The position numbers and the translations under genes are program-made. Shown here piece after piece: positions 19,191-28,254 of a DNA stretch of 64,000 nt. The first letter of the stretch is position 1. Each line of letters begins with the position of its first letter. Under the pieces are notes generated by a model that saw only the letters and a list, made by a program, of their open reading frames with translations, did no database searches and was not told the DNA's origin. The DNA lies in the NCBI GenBank assembly GCA_017634455.1, contig JAGBNK010000025.1, positions 1-64,000 on the forward strand. The letters run 5' to 3'. Origin of the DNA: Lachnospiraceae bacterium. Lineage in GTDB: Bacteria > Bacillota > Clostridia > Lachnospirales > Lachnospiraceae.

Positions 19191-19691
19191 TTATAACTTA
19201 ACAACACCTTCGGCTCCTCGTGACAAACCTGTTACGCCGGTTCTAGCCAGCTCTAAAATCTCATTGTCACCGAGCATATCCAAAAATGATTGCAGTTTAT
19301 CTGGATTACCTGTTATCTCAATAAGCATTGAGTCTTGCTGAATATCAACAATCTTGCCATGATATATATCCTTTACAAGAGCTGTAATATTATTTATTTC
19401 ATTGGCTCTGTAAGAAATCTTCACCATCATAAGCTCTCTTGTAATAGAGCTGGTAGGCTCTAACACCTTGATATCCACTACATCCTCAAGCTTTGACACC
19501 TGCTTCTCTATCTGTTCTAGAGTCAAGTCATCTCCACTGGCCACAATTGTCATTCGAGTAAATCTAGGATCTGCAGTAACTCCAGCAGAAAAGCTGTCAA
19601 TATTAAATGCACGTCTACTGAACAATCCCGATACATGACTAAGTACACCTGGAGTATTTTCAACTAATATGGACATTACTTGTCTTCTCAT
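19191..19691 (-). CDS. ilvN: Acetolactate synthase, small regulatory subunit
   Basis: About 167 aa, an ACT-domain regulatory subunit conferring valine feedback on acetolactate synthase. The typical N-terminus (MRRQVMSILVENTPGVLS) fixes the family length, so I start at 19691. The frame stays open to 19799, but that extension overlaps a transcription terminator and lacks a ribosome-binding site. Even at 19691 the Shine-Dalgarno is weak. The catalytic subunit gene ilvB is not adjacent, which is unusual, so it must be encoded elsewhere. A TATAAT in the extension, about 40 nt upstream of the chosen start, may be the -10 of the ilvNC promoter. Confidence 0.9.
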   Translation of the reverse strand: MRRQVMSILVENTPGVLSHVSGLFSRRAFNIDSFSAGVTADPRFTRMTIVASGDDLTLEQIEKQVSKLEDVVDIKVLEPTSSITRELMMVKISYRANEINNITALVKDIYHGKIVDIQQDSMLIEITGNPDKLQSFLDMLGDNEILELARTGVTGLSRGAEGVVKL

Positions 19692-19790
19692 AAATTCAAT
19701 AAACCCTTTCATACATTTGTCAGTCACATTATATTGTCTCATAAGCAAACCATGTTGCATAGACATTTGATAAATATTTTTCAAATTATC

Positions 19791-19842
19791 AAAAAACACT
19801 TTAATGCACTAACGTTAGAAATTATTTTAGCACATTAAAGTG
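19791..19842 (-). terminator. Terminator upstream of ilvN (end of the pflA-PPTase unit)
   Basis: On the minus strand a 10-bp stem CACTTTAATG / CATTAAAGTG, extended past a 2x2 loop by CTAA/TTAG, is followed by TTTTTT. It ends transcription of the Sfp-type gene. Because it lies just upstream of ilvN it could alternatively act as a leader attenuator. A second inverted repeat, TTTGATAA / TTATCAAA (19766-19793), overlaps the T-run and could be an operator. Confidence 0.75.
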
Positions 19843-19873
19843 TAATGTCAATGGAAATATGTAATTAAAATTA

Positions 19874-20599
19874 TTATTCATTTTCAAAAATTTCAGTAGC
19901 AATACTAATTGCAAAGTCATCATATATATCAGACTCAACTAATACAGTATGTTTCTTCTTATCCCAGTCCGTAACCTGAAGCTCAAGTTTCATATTCTCT
20001 GCTCCTGCCAACAAATCGTCAAACAGATGAGACATATCATAATTCTTGCACACCTCAGCCACTGGAATATCAGCACACTTGGCCACAGCTTCCTTGGCAG
20101 TCCAAAGCACAGTAAATATCATATCCTGTCGAATGACATCTTTGTCATTTTCAAGATTTTCGCAATGTCCATCAATGGCACACTGTTTTGCACCCCCTGG
20201 TTTTAGCTCCATAAGCTTTAATTCCTGCTCTGTGAAATATTTCATCACAACCTGCTGGTTAAATCTGCCTCTGCGCTCCACATCAATCCCCACATGTCTA
20301 TCTGCAACAGCGCAGGCTACTATTCCTCTTGTATGAGATATTGAGAAATGCAAGTCGCTGTTTTTCAAAAACGGTTTACCCCTGTCTGAAATATCATATT
20401 CCAAATCACAGCGGCCTCCCATTTCATCATAGAGCATCTCCTCAAGAAGGCTGCCTGCCATAAGTTCTTCTTCCTTGCGTTCATCAGTTCTGGCATCATC
20501 CACCTTTTTTGCTCTCACCGGGCTAAGCTTAGAATACAGCCTATTATAATCTTCTATAAAATTTTCTACATTATAATATTCAAAGGTCCAATTTTTCAT
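19874..20599 (-). CDS. 4'-phosphopantetheinyl transferase, Sfp type
   Basis: 241-aa Sfp-superfamily enzyme that loads the phosphopantetheine arm onto carrier proteins. Motifs in order are DISDRGKPFL, HFSISHTRGIVACAV (with the CoA-binding SH), GIDVERRG (Mg-binding D and E) and WTAKEAVAKC (catalytic E and K). It directly abuts pflA (no intergenic base), so it is translated from the same message although the functions seem unrelated. Its carrier-protein partner is not in this window. Confidence 0.92.
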   Translation of the reverse strand: MKNWTFEYYNVENFIEDYNRLYSKLSPVRAKKVDDARTDERKEEELMAGSLLEEMLYDEMGGRCDLEYDISDRGKPFLKNSDLHFSISHTRGIVACAVADRHVGIDVERRGRFNQQVVMKYFTEQELKLMELKPGGAKQCAIDGHCENLENDKDVIRQDMIFTVLWTAKEAVAKCADIPVAEVCKNYDMSHLFDDLLAGAENMKLELQVTDWDKKKHTVLVESDIYDDFAISIATEIFENE

Positions 20600-21340
20600 C
20601 TAAATAGCCTTCAAGATTTCTCTTGCCTTATTAATCTGTTCTTCACTTGGCACATGTACTCCCTCAAGAGCATATGGAATCCCCATATTCTCCCATTTAA
20701 TCATGCCAAGAGTGTGATATGGTAACACCTGTACCCTATCAATCATCTCTGGATTTAATCCGTCCAAAAATGTTCTAAGTTCCTGCAATCCAGCCTCATC
20801 ATCTGTCAAATCTGGAACCAACACATGACGAATCCACATATGCTTATTATGATCTGATAAATACTTAGCCAGCTGTAAAATATTAGCATTGGTATGTCCT
20901 GTGAGACTCACATGCTTACCCTCATCCATTTCCTTAATATCCAAAATGAATAAATCTGTATATTCCATGAGCTCATTGAATTTCTCCAGATACTCTGGAT
21001 TCATGCTAAATGGATTTCCACTTGTATCCAAGGCAGTATTCACGCCCTTGGACTTGGCAAGTTTGAATAATTCTGTTACGAAATCTATCTGAAGCAGAGC
21101 TTCTCCACCACTGACGGTGATTCCACCTTCCTTGCCCCAGTAGTTCTTATAGCGCATTGCCTTGTTCAGCAAATCTGCTGCAGTATATTCCTCGCCACCT
21201 TCTAATGCCCATGTCTCAGGGTTGTGGCAGTATTTACAGCGCATACGGCATCCCTGCAGGAATATTACATATCTGATGCCAGGGCCATCTGTTGAACCAA
21301 ATGACTCTAGGGAGTTTACTTTTCCAATCACATTTTCCAT
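20600..21340 (-). CDS. pflA: Pyruvate formate-lyase activating enzyme
   Basis: 246-aa radical SAM glycyl-radical activase that installs the glycyl radical on PflB. The cluster-binding CxxxCxxC is C31-C35-C38 (CRMRCKYCHNPETW). The GGE-type SAM motif is GGITVSGGEALLQ. It lies 629 bp downstream of pflB in the same direction, an unusually wide gap filled with structured repeats. It has its own GATAAG-type upstream region and a weak ribosome-binding site, so expression may differ from pflB. Confidence 0.95.
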   Translation of the reverse strand: MENVIGKVNSLESFGSTDGPGIRYVIFLQGCRMRCKYCHNPETWALEGGEEYTAADLLNKAMRYKNYWGKEGGITVSGGEALLQIDFVTELFKLAKSKGVNTALDTSGNPFSMNPEYLEKFNELMEYTDLFILDIKEMDEGKHVSLTGHTNANILQLAKYLSDHNKHMWIRHVLVPDLTDDEAGLQELRTFLDGLNPEMIDRVQVLPYHTLGMIKWENMGIPYALEGVHVPSEEQINKAREILKAI

Positions 21341-21370
21341 CTTATCACCTATCTATCTTTCTTACATCTC

Positions 21371-21512
21371 CACTCTCGGACACATATAACTTTTCCGGAA
21401 CGCTTCCGCTACGTATTCGCACCAGCGGTACTAAATTCGCTGCGCACAGGCTTGCTCATTAAGTGCCGGGGCTCATAATGTTCCTTGAAAAGATATATGT
21501 GTCCTGCGAGTG
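21371..21512. repeat. 142-bp structured repeat, copy 1
   Basis: Starts CACTCTCGG and ends CTGCGAGTG, the two ends forming a long stem. Inside, CTTTTC (21390-21395) pairs with GAAAAG (21487-21492), GGAAC (21397-21401) with GTTCC (21480-21484), and GGTACTAAAT (21427-21436) largely with ATTAAGTGCC (21458-21467). There is no open reading frame across it. The interior is identical to copy 2. It may be a structured RNA or a small non-autonomous mobile repeat; I do not recognise a named family. Confidence 0.85.
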
Positions 21513-21552
21513 AAATTACATAATAATTCATATATAGTATTTGAATTATTGA

Positions 21553-21694
21553 CACTCTCGGGCACACATGACTTTTCCGGAACGCTTCCGCTACGTATTC
21601 GCACCAGCGGTACTAAATTCGCTGCGCACAGGCTTGCTCATTAAGTGCCGGGGCTCATAATGTTCCTTGAAAAGTCATATGTGCCCTGCGAGTG
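21553..21694. repeat. 142-bp structured repeat, copy 2
   Basis: Same length and orientation as copy 1, 40 bp further on. Six bases differ, all in the outer stem. A-T becomes G-C at stem position 10, another A-T becomes G-C at position 18, an A.A mismatch becomes A-T at position 19, and one T-A becomes C.A. Preservation of pairing despite change is evidence that the fold is selected, or that copies arise from a folding progenitor. Confidence 0.85.
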
Positions 21695-21722
21695 AATGCA
21701 TATTTTGATAATTAACAGTTAC

Positions 21723-21830
21723 GAGCATCGAGTTTAGTGCTTGTAGACGCAGGCGTGTATTCTCAAGGTTCACATATAGTGAACCGGAGAATGCCGCCGA
21801 GAGATTCTGCAAGGCACTTAACGAGATGCG
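21723..21830. repeat. Long hairpin related to the 142-bp repeats
   Basis: A 108-nt imperfect palindrome. The outer arms (21723-21747 and 21806-21830) pair over about 20 bp. An inner stem stacks GGCG/CGCC, ATTCTC/GAGAAT and GGTTCAC/GTGAACC around the loop ATATA. It shares GGCACTTAA(T/C)GAG and GA(A/G)TTTAGT with the neighbouring repeats, but in inverted and permuted order, so the three look like one family. Confidence 0.75.
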
Positions 21831-21887
21831 ACATCATAAAATCAAACTAGAACACAAACATGAGAGAATTATACCGCATATTCATCG

Positions 21888-21933
21888 ATATAACAAAGTG
21901 GGCAGAAATTCAAATTGAGAACTTCTGCCCACT
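21888..21933 (-). terminator. Probable terminator of pflB
   Basis: An 11-bp stem AGTGGGCAGAA / TTCTGCCCACT, 37 nt past the pflB stop, followed on the minus strand by TTTGTTATAT. The T-tract is imperfect, so partial readthrough toward pflA is possible. Confidence 0.7.
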
Positions 21934-21969
21934 CACCTTTAATATTTAACCATCAGATGGTTATACATC

Positions 21970-24222
21970 CTACATCATTGCATGGAATGTTCTAGAGATA
22001 ACATCTCTCTGCTGTTCCTCTGTAAGGTCAATAAATCTTACAGCGTAACCAGATACACGAATTGTGAAGTTCTGGTACTCTTCCTTCTCTGGATGCTCCA
22101 TAGCATCGATAAGCTTTTCCTTACCGAATACATTAACATTTAAATGGTGTGCACCCTGATTGAAGTATCCATCCATAGCCATTACAAGGTTATTGATTCT
22201 CTCCTCATCAGTTGCTCCAAGAGCCTCTGGGTTGATTGTCTGTGTATTTGAAATACCATCAAGTGCCCACTCATAAGGAATCTTGGCAACAGAGTTAAGT
22301 GAAGCAAGAAGACCATTCTTCTCAGCACCATAAGCTGGGTTAGCACCAGGTGAAAGTGGCTCACCTGCTGGACGTCCATCAGGAAGTGCTCCTGTAGCCT
22401 TACCGTATACAACGTTTGAAGTAATTGTAAGGATTGAAGTTGTAGGCTCTGAACGACGATATGTATGATGCTTCTTGAGCTTCTCCATAAATGTACGAAG
22501 TAACCATACACCGATCTCATCAGCTCTGTCATCATCGTTACCGTATCTAGGGAAGTCACCATCGATCTTATAATCAACAGCAAGTCCATCCTCGTCACGG
22601 ATTACACTAACCTTGGCATACTTAATAGCTGAAAGTGAATCGATAACATGTGAGAATCCTGCAATACCAGTTGCAAATGTTCTTCTAACATCTGTATCAA
22701 TAAGAGCCATCTGAGCTGCCTCATAGTAATATTTATCATGCATATACTGGATAAGGTTAAGAGTATTTACATATACATCTGCCAACCAATCCATCATCTT
22801 GTCATACTTCGCCATTACTTCATCGTAATCAAGTACATCTGAAGTAATTGGCTGATAAGCAGGTCCTACCTGAACCTTACTCTTCTCATCAACACCACCG
22901 TTGATAGCGTAAAGCAAGCACTTAGCAAGGTTTGCTCGAGCTCCAAAGAACTGCATCTCCTTACCTGTCTGTGTTGCAGATACACAACAGCAGATTGCGT
23001 AATCATCGCCCCAGATTGGCTTCATAACATCATCGTTCTCATACTGGATTGAAGATGTCTCAACAGAGATATGTGCAGCATATCTCTTGAAGTTCTCTGG
23101 AAGAGCTGCTGAATAAAGTACTGTAATATTTGGCTCTGGTGAAGGTCCCATGTTCTCCAATGTATGAAGTACACGGTAGTCTGTCTTAGTAACCATTGAA
23201 CGACCATCAACGCCGATACCAGCCAGATCGATTGTAGCCCATACTGGGTCACCTGAGAATAACTGGTTGTAAGACTCACATCTAGCGAACTTAACCATTC
23301 TGAACTTAAGTGTCATATGGTCGATAAGCTCCTGAGCCTCTTTCTCTGTAATGATACCCTTTGCAAGGTCTCTCTCAATGTAGATATCAAGGAATGTACA
23401 TACACGTCCGATTGACATAGCTGCACCATTCTGTGTCTTGATAGCTGCAAGATATCCGAAATATGTCCACTGAACAGCTTCCTTGGCATTCTTGGCAGGC
23501 TGTGAAATGTCATAACCATAAGACTGAGCCATTTCCTTCATAGCCTTAAGAGAATTGATCTGCTCCTGAAGTTCTTCTCTAAGACGGATAACCTCACCCT
23601 TCATAGAACCAGAACCGCAGTTCAATTTATCTTCTTCCTTGAAGGCAATAAGCTGATCGATACCGTAAAGAGCGACTCTACGATAATCACCTACGATACG
23701 TCCACGACCGTATGTATCTGGAAGACCAGTGATGATCTTGTTCTTTCTAACAGCTCTCATCTCAGGTGTGTATGCATCGAATACAGCCTGGTTATGAGTC
23801 TTGTGGTACTCTGTAAAAATTCTATGTAATTCAGGGTTTGGTGTGTAACCATACTCTGTAAGAGCCTTCTCAGCCATCTGAATTCCACCGTATGGCATAA
23901 ATGCTCTCTTAAGTGGCTTGTCTGTCTGAAGACCAACAATCTGCTCCAAATCCTTCATCTCTGGATCAATATAACCAGGAGCATGTGATGTGATAGATGA
24001 TACAATATCTGTATCCATATCAAGGACACCACCCTTTGCTCTCTGCTCTTTCATTAATTCCTGAACCTTACCCCAAAGCTTATCTGTAGCCTCAGTTGGT
24101 CCTTCCAGGAAACTCTCATCTCCATTATATGGAGTGTAGTTCTTCTGAATGAAATCTCTTACATTGATTTCTTCTTTCCAAAGTCTTCCTTCGAAGCCTT
24201 CCCACTGTTCAAAATCTAACAT
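21970..24222 (-). CDS. pflB: Formate C-acetyltransferase (pyruvate formate-lyase)
   Basis: 750-aa glycyl-radical enzyme that cleaves pyruvate with CoA to acetyl-CoA and formate, the main anaerobic pyruvate route and a formate source in rumen bacteria. The adjacent active-site cysteines are in [14 protein letters not shown] near 410-415. The C-terminal glycyl radical loop is RVSGYAVRF with the radical Gly near 725. The length matches true PFL rather than the shorter dehydratase relatives. AAGGAGG lies upstream of ATG, and a consensus promoter precedes it. Confidence 0.97.
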   Translation of the reverse strand: MLDFEQWEGFEGRLWKEEINVRDFIQKNYTPYNGDESFLEGPTEATDKLWGKVQELMKEQRAKGGVLDMDTDIVSSITSHAPGYIDPEMKDLEQIVGLQTDKPLKRAFMPYGGIQMAEKALTEYGYTPNPELHRIFTEYHKTHNQAVFDAYTPEMRAVRKNKIITGLPDTYGRGRIVGDYRRVALYGIDQLIAFKEEDKLNCGSGSMKGEVIRLREELQEQINSLKAMKEMAQSYGYDISQPAKNAKEAVQWTYFGYLAAIKTQNGAAMSIGRVCTFLDIYIERDLAKGIITEKEAQELIDHMTLKFRMVKFARCESYNQLFSGDPVWATIDLAGIGVDGRSMVTKTDYRVLHTLENMGPSPEPNITVLYSAALPENFKRYAAHISVETSSIQYENDDVMKPIWGDDYAICCCVSATQTGKEMQFFGARANLAKCLLYAINGGVDEKSKVQVGPAYQPITSDVLDYDEVMAKYDKMMDWLADVYVNTLNLIQYMHDKYYYEAAQMALIDTDVRRTFATGIAGFSHVIDSLSAIKYAKVSVIRDEDGLAVDYKIDGDFPRYGNDDDRADEIGVWLLRTFMEKLKKHHTYRRSEPTTSILTITSNVVYGKATGALPDGRPAGEPLSPGANPAYGAEKNGLLASLNSVAKIPYEWALDGISNTQTINPEALGATDEERINNLVMAMDGYFNQGAHHLNVNVFGKEKLIDAMEHPEKEEYQNFTIRVSGYAVRFIDLTEEQQRDVISRTFHAMM

Positions 24223-24310
24223 TTTGTTCCTCCTTATAAAATGTAAAGCTTGTTGCTTTTATCCTAAACCGCAATGCAGTTAGTTATATCTAACTTCCTA
24301 CATCACGATA

Positions 24311-24339
24311 AGAATACAGGTTCGTTAATAATTTGTCAA
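24311..24339 (-). promoter_or_regulatory. pflB promoter
   Basis: Minus-strand TTGACA (24339-24334), a 17-nt spacer and TATTCT (24316-24311), leaving a leader of about 80 nt before the pflB ATG. Confidence 0.65.
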
Positions 24340-24412
24340 TATTATTTTTTGTACTTATATTAAAACAAGGATAGTTTCTCACGATTGTATTTAAAAAAGC
24401 ACAACTACTACT

Positions 24413-25141
24413 TTAGTGACCTTTAGGTTTTCTATCTAACTGTCCCGCTTCATCAATTAAATCTGCATATATCAATCTGATAAATAATACCAATAAAATG
24501 ACACAGCTCATCCATATTGCTTTAAGACCAATATGAACGCATCCAACAGTACATATAACTGCACCGGCGAAGAACATTAAGAGCAAACTTCCATGCTTCT
24601 TAATTCTGGACAAAGATGTATCATCCTTGTGTCTCGAATATTTAACTAAATTACTTCCAAATTGTCTGATGTGATTAGTACAGAAGGTAGTCGCCATAGG
24701 CATACCCTCGAATTGTCGAAATGTATTAAACTGCATTGAGCAAATGAAATTAAAAGCAATCTGTGGCACTTGATCCGGCACAGTTGCTGGTAGACATCCA
24801 ATTAAAAAAGCCACAATCATTTCAAATCCTACCAGGATGGTATCCCATCTCAAGAATTGAAATCGTTTGACATATTTTGCAAGAATCTCTGAGAAAATTG
24901 TTCCAAATAGATAAGCACTAATAGGAATGAGATAATATGCCGCTTCCTTCCAATTGGCCTTGCCCAAGGCCATTCCAAACAGGACTATATTGGCAGTCTG
25001 CGCATTACAGAACACTCCTCCTCTGAGATTGTATGTATAAGCTCCATACATGCCTGCCGCCAGAGTCAATATCCAAAAGGTCCATCTACTCTCGCAAAAC
25101 AGGAATTTATTCTCCTGAGTAATTGTAATATCATTTTCCAT
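24413..25141 (-). CDS. DUF1275 (YoaK-like) membrane protein
   Basis: 242-aa protein with about six transmembrane helices and the DUF1275 signature near the N-terminus (RGGVFCNAQTANIVLFGMALG) plus the central TTFCTNHIRQ segment. Members are small-molecule transporter-like proteins without a proven substrate. It stands alone between pflB and a glycosidase gene. No clear terminator follows. Confidence 0.88.
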   Translation of the reverse strand: MENDITITQENKFLFCESRWTFWILTLAAGMYGAYTYNLRGGVFCNAQTANIVLFGMALGKANWKEAAYYLIPISAYLFGTIFSEILAKYVKRFQFLRWDTILVGFEMIVAFLIGCLPATVPDQVPQIAFNFICSMQFNTFRQFEGMPMATTFCTNHIRQFGSNLVKYSRHKDDTSLSRIKKHGSLLLMFFAGAVICTVGCVHIGLKAIWMSCVILLVLFIRLIYADLIDEAGQLDRKPKGH

Positions 25142-25171
25142 GATTACATAATCTTCTTTCGCAATATCTAA

Positions 25172-25225
25172 TTTTTATAAAAATAAAGCTTTAGGCTTCC
25201 ATGAATATTATGCCCAAAGCTTTAT
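25172..25225 (-). terminator. Terminator of the GH2 gene
   Basis: Stem ATAAAGCTTT / AAAGCTTTAT around a 23-nt loop, followed on the minus strand by a T-rich tail (TTTTTATAAAAATTAG), 33 nt past the GH2 stop. Confidence 0.7.
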
Positions 25226-25257
25226 ATTTTTCATATTGATATATTCAACAAAAATTA

Positions 25258-26946
25258 TTAAAATTCTGTACTTTTCATGTATATACTTGTTATGCGTGCA
25301 TTAATCTGCTGCATTCTGGCCTTGATGACCTTGCACTCCTGTCTGTCGTAGGTGTACATACCATTGATTTCCTCCTCTACATCAGACAGCTGAGTATAGA
25401 TACAACCACACAATCCATATGGAATCATAGGATATACCATATGTTCATACATATCAGATATTTTGGCCGTAAGTTCTTCTTTGGTTTTGAAAGAACCGTA
25501 GCCATAGGTTTTGTTATGCCATATATGACCTGGTATAGGCAGTGAATAACCTCCACATTCCTTTAAGAACATAGGCTTATGCTTGTGCTTCAATTTCTTA
25601 TACCAGAAGTACACATGGTAGGAATCAAAATCACTCTCCTTCTGTGCAAACCAGCCTGAAGTTGAATCAAACAATCTGCTGGAATCATAGGCTTTTAAAA
25701 TCTCATAAGCCTTGTCACTATCAAACTGGCCCCATCCCTCATTGAAAATGGTATAGACAACCACACAAGGATTATTTCTCACCTGATCTATTGTAGCTTT
25801 ACAATGTTCAATGAAGAATTCTCTGCGGAAGTCGTCATCATATGCATCACGCCACTGGCTCTTTGGCTCAATTCTAACGCCCTTGCCCTTGGCATATCTG
25901 GTATCTTTTTTCCTTTTAAATGTAAGTGTTGGCCAGATGGTATCACGCCAATAATGATATCCACCACTATTTACCATATCCTGGCACACTAGCATTCCCA
26001 GTCTGTCACAGGCGGTGTAGAAATAATCGTCCTCAATTTTGCAATGAACTCGAAGCATGTTAAATCCAAGCTCCTTCATGCGCAAAATGTCATCATCATA
26101 TTGAGACAGATCATTAGGTCTGTAAATACCATCTGGCCAATATCCCTGAGACAAAACTCCATGCATGAAAATCGGCTTGCCATTTAAGCAGGTTCGCAAA
26201 TATCCATTTATCATCTGCTCATCGAAAACCCTCAGTGCAAAATAAGAATAAACCTCATCCTCTCCCTCTGTTATTTTCACAGGATATAAATGAGGATTAT
26301 GCAAAGTCCAGTTTATAGGTTCTTCCACATCAATATGTTTCGAGATGCTCACACCGTTACTCATACAAGCTTCTATGTCAACAGATGACAAAGTATTAGT
26401 CATTTTCAAATTGTCAATGTAGATATCAGGAACATTTTCCAGCCACACGCTCTTCCATATACCGCTGACCTTGGTATACCACATGCCACCACGGTCAATT
26501 CTCTGCTTGCCATAAGGATAAGCATGAGACAGTGTGTCTGTAACTTCTACTCTAAGTTCATGAGATGAATTCTCAATAGTTCCTGACACTGCTTCTGTTA
26601 TGTCGAATTTAAATTTCAGATATCCGCCCTCATGATGACCTACAAATTTATCATCCACATATACATCAGCAATCTGATCTACTGCTCCAAAATGAAGCAG
26701 AATTCGTGGCAAATCAAAACCTTCTGGAATAACGAAAGTAGTCTTATATGTCAACTTGCCATCCCATTTCTCACTGAGACATATATCTCTGTCTTCATAA
26801 TTGGCCAAATCACTTTCCAGTGGAAATGGAACAACTATATCCTTGTCATTGCATTTCCATATACCATCAAGAGACTTCACCCTGATACGAGCCATCTGAG
26901 GCTGTATATGAGTATCTTTTAGCTCTGTTATAAATTCAACATTCAT
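25258..26946 (-). CDS. Glycoside hydrolase family 2 protein
   Basis: About 562 aa, cytoplasmic (no signal peptide). An N-terminal sugar-binding domain (LHFGAVDQIADVYVDDKFVG, RIDRGGMWYTKVSGIWKSVW) leads through a short immunoglobulin-like part to the TIM barrel. The acid/base Glu is in VVYTIFNEGWGQFD and the likely nucleophile Glu in FLKECGGYS. It is short for the family and lacks the C-terminal domains of LacZ-type enzymes. Specificity (beta-galactoside, glucuronide or mannoside) cannot be told. The ATG at 26946 is preferred; the frame extends to a TTG at 26967 inside a tandem repeat. Confidence 0.88.
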   Translation of the reverse strand: MNVEFITELKDTHIQPQMARIRVKSLDGIWKCNDKDIVVPFPLESDLANYEDRDICLSEKWDGKLTYKTTFVIPEGFDLPRILLHFGAVDQIADVYVDDKFVGHHEGGYLKFKFDITEAVSGTIENSSHELRVEVTDTLSHAYPYGKQRIDRGGMWYTKVSGIWKSVWLENVPDIYIDNLKMTNTLSSVDIEACMSNGVSISKHIDVEEPINWTLHNPHLYPVKITEGEDEVYSYFALRVFDEQMINGYLRTCLNGKPIFMHGVLSQGYWPDGIYRPNDLSQYDDDILRMKELGFNMLRVHCKIEDDYFYTACDRLGMLVCQDMVNSGGYHYWRDTIWPTLTFKRKKDTRYAKGKGVRIEPKSQWRDAYDDDFRREFFIEHCKATIDQVRNNPCVVVYTIFNEGWGQFDSDKAYEILKAYDSSRLFDSTSGWFAQKESDFDSYHVYFWYKKLKHKHKPMFLKECGGYSLPIPGHIWHNKTYGYGSFKTKEELTAKISDMYEHMVYPMIPYGLCGCIYTQLSDVEEEINGMYTYDRQECKVIKARMQQINARITSIYMKSTEF

Positions 26947-26962
26947 TTTCCAGTCCGCCTTC

Positions 26963-27022
26963 TTCAAGTATTATTTCTTCAAGTATTATTTCTTCAGGTA
27001 TTATTTCTTCAAGTATTATTTC
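26963..27022. repeat. Four tandem 15-bp repeats upstream of the GH2 gene
   Basis: Four copies of TTCAAGTATTATTTC (the third has one change), directly upstream of the GH2 ribosome-binding site. Slippage here would change spacing in the leader. On the minus strand each copy carries TAATAC and TTGAA, resembling weak promoter boxes. Confidence 0.9.
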
Positions 27023-27077
27023 TACAAAATCTCTTCTAACTATTATATGTATCAAAAATAAGCTACTATGTCTCTGA

Positions 27078-28154
27078 CTACTTGGATGCCAAAACATTCA
27101 TCAACCATCTTCCTGATGTACTTAAATCTGATTCTGTAAAATCTGAAATCTTGTCACAGCCAGAATTCAAAACAGATGATGACTCATTCTTGTTGGATAA
27201 ATTCCAACATACATAGCTTATATTATAAGAGTCCATCAGCTGAACCCAGGCATCAGCTGAAGCTTCATCTATGTTGCCATTGCCTGAAGCATCGCAGATA
27301 CCATATTCAGATACAAATACCGGCAAGCCGGCATCATGGGCTCTTACCAACTGATTTCTCAAATCATCCTTATGGGTTGCTGCATAGAAATGCAAAGTAT
27401 ACATTACATTGTCATATCCTGTAATCGGATCAGAAATAACAGGATCAAGCTGCTGACACCACTGAGGTGTACCCACCAGAATAACTGCATCAGTGTTGGC
27501 TCTTATTGCAGGAATCACAGCATTGGCATACTCCTTCACCTGTGACCATGAAGTGCCACCATTTGGTTCATTACAAATCTCATAAATCACATTGTCATAA
27601 TCCTTGTATTTAGCCGACATCTGTGAGAAGAAATCAATTGCCGCCTGCTGATTTGTCTGAGGATTATTGTCCGATAAAATATGCCAATCAATAATGACAT
27701 ACATTCCAAGCTCAGTTGCGTAATCCACTCCATTATTTACCAGATTAATAAGCTCTGTTTGATTTCCGCCGCTGCAATAACCACCATTCTCACCTGTGTA
27801 CATTGCAAGACGAATTACATTGGCTCCCATTTTCTGAAATGGGGCAAAGCAATCTTTATTTACATACTGTGGAAACCAAACCAGCCCATGGGTGCTTATT
27901 CCCTTTAACTGAATAGGTTTACCTGATGCATCTGTCAAATCAGTCCCCTGAACCTGTAATTTCATAGAAGTTGCCCCATTCAAATCTGTGTCCTCCTGAG
28001 TTGCCTTATCATCCGTTATTTGCTGTATCACTTCTGTTTCTACCTGTTTCGAGTCAGTCTTTTCGGAATCACCCTTATCAGCACATGCCGATAGCAAAGT
28101 CAGATTTAAACAGAGCATAATTGCTAACAGATTCAATAATTTCTTATTTTTCAT
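27078..28154 (-). CDS. Lipoprotein GH5 endoglucanase (cellulase)
   Basis: 358-aa secreted glycoside hydrolase family 5 enzyme. A lipoprotein signal peptide ends in the lipobox LLSAC (Cys24). After a Thr/Gln/Asp-rich linker to about 60, the catalytic domain begins with LQVQGTDLTDASGKPIQLKG and shows ISTHGLVWFPQYVN, VIIDWHIL, the acid/base Glu in YEICNEPNGG, LHFYAATH and the nucleophile Glu in VFVSEYGICD. The pattern fits subfamily GH5_2 (endo-1,4-beta-glucanase). No carbohydrate-binding module is present; the enzyme would be tethered to the outer face of the membrane. Confidence 0.93.
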   Translation of the reverse strand: MKNKKLLNLLAIMLCLNLTLLSACADKGDSEKTDSKQVETEVIQQITDDKATQEDTDLNGATSMKLQVQGTDLTDASGKPIQLKGISTHGLVWFPQYVNKDCFAPFQKMGANVIRLAMYTGENGGYCSGGNQTELINLVNNGVDYATELGMYVIIDWHILSDNNPQTNQQAAIDFFSQMSAKYKDYDNVIYEICNEPNGGTSWSQVKEYANAVIPAIRANTDAVILVGTPQWCQQLDPVISDPITGYDNVMYTLHFYAATHKDDLRNQLVRAHDAGLPVFVSEYGICDASGNGNIDEASADAWVQLMDSYNISYVCWNLSNKNESSSVLNSGCDKISDFTESDLSTSGRWLMNVLASK

Positions 28155-28254
28155 AACCGAACCCTTTCATATATGCTTACATCTCCTGTTTTAAAACAAG
28201 CTAAAACCCATAAAATATATAACTGGCACCAATCAGAATCTCAGCCCTTTGATT

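Noticed and set aside
19692-19799. Long N-terminal extension of ilvN
   Set aside because: It overlaps a terminator, contains a likely -10 box, lacks a ribosome-binding site and exceeds the family's normal length.
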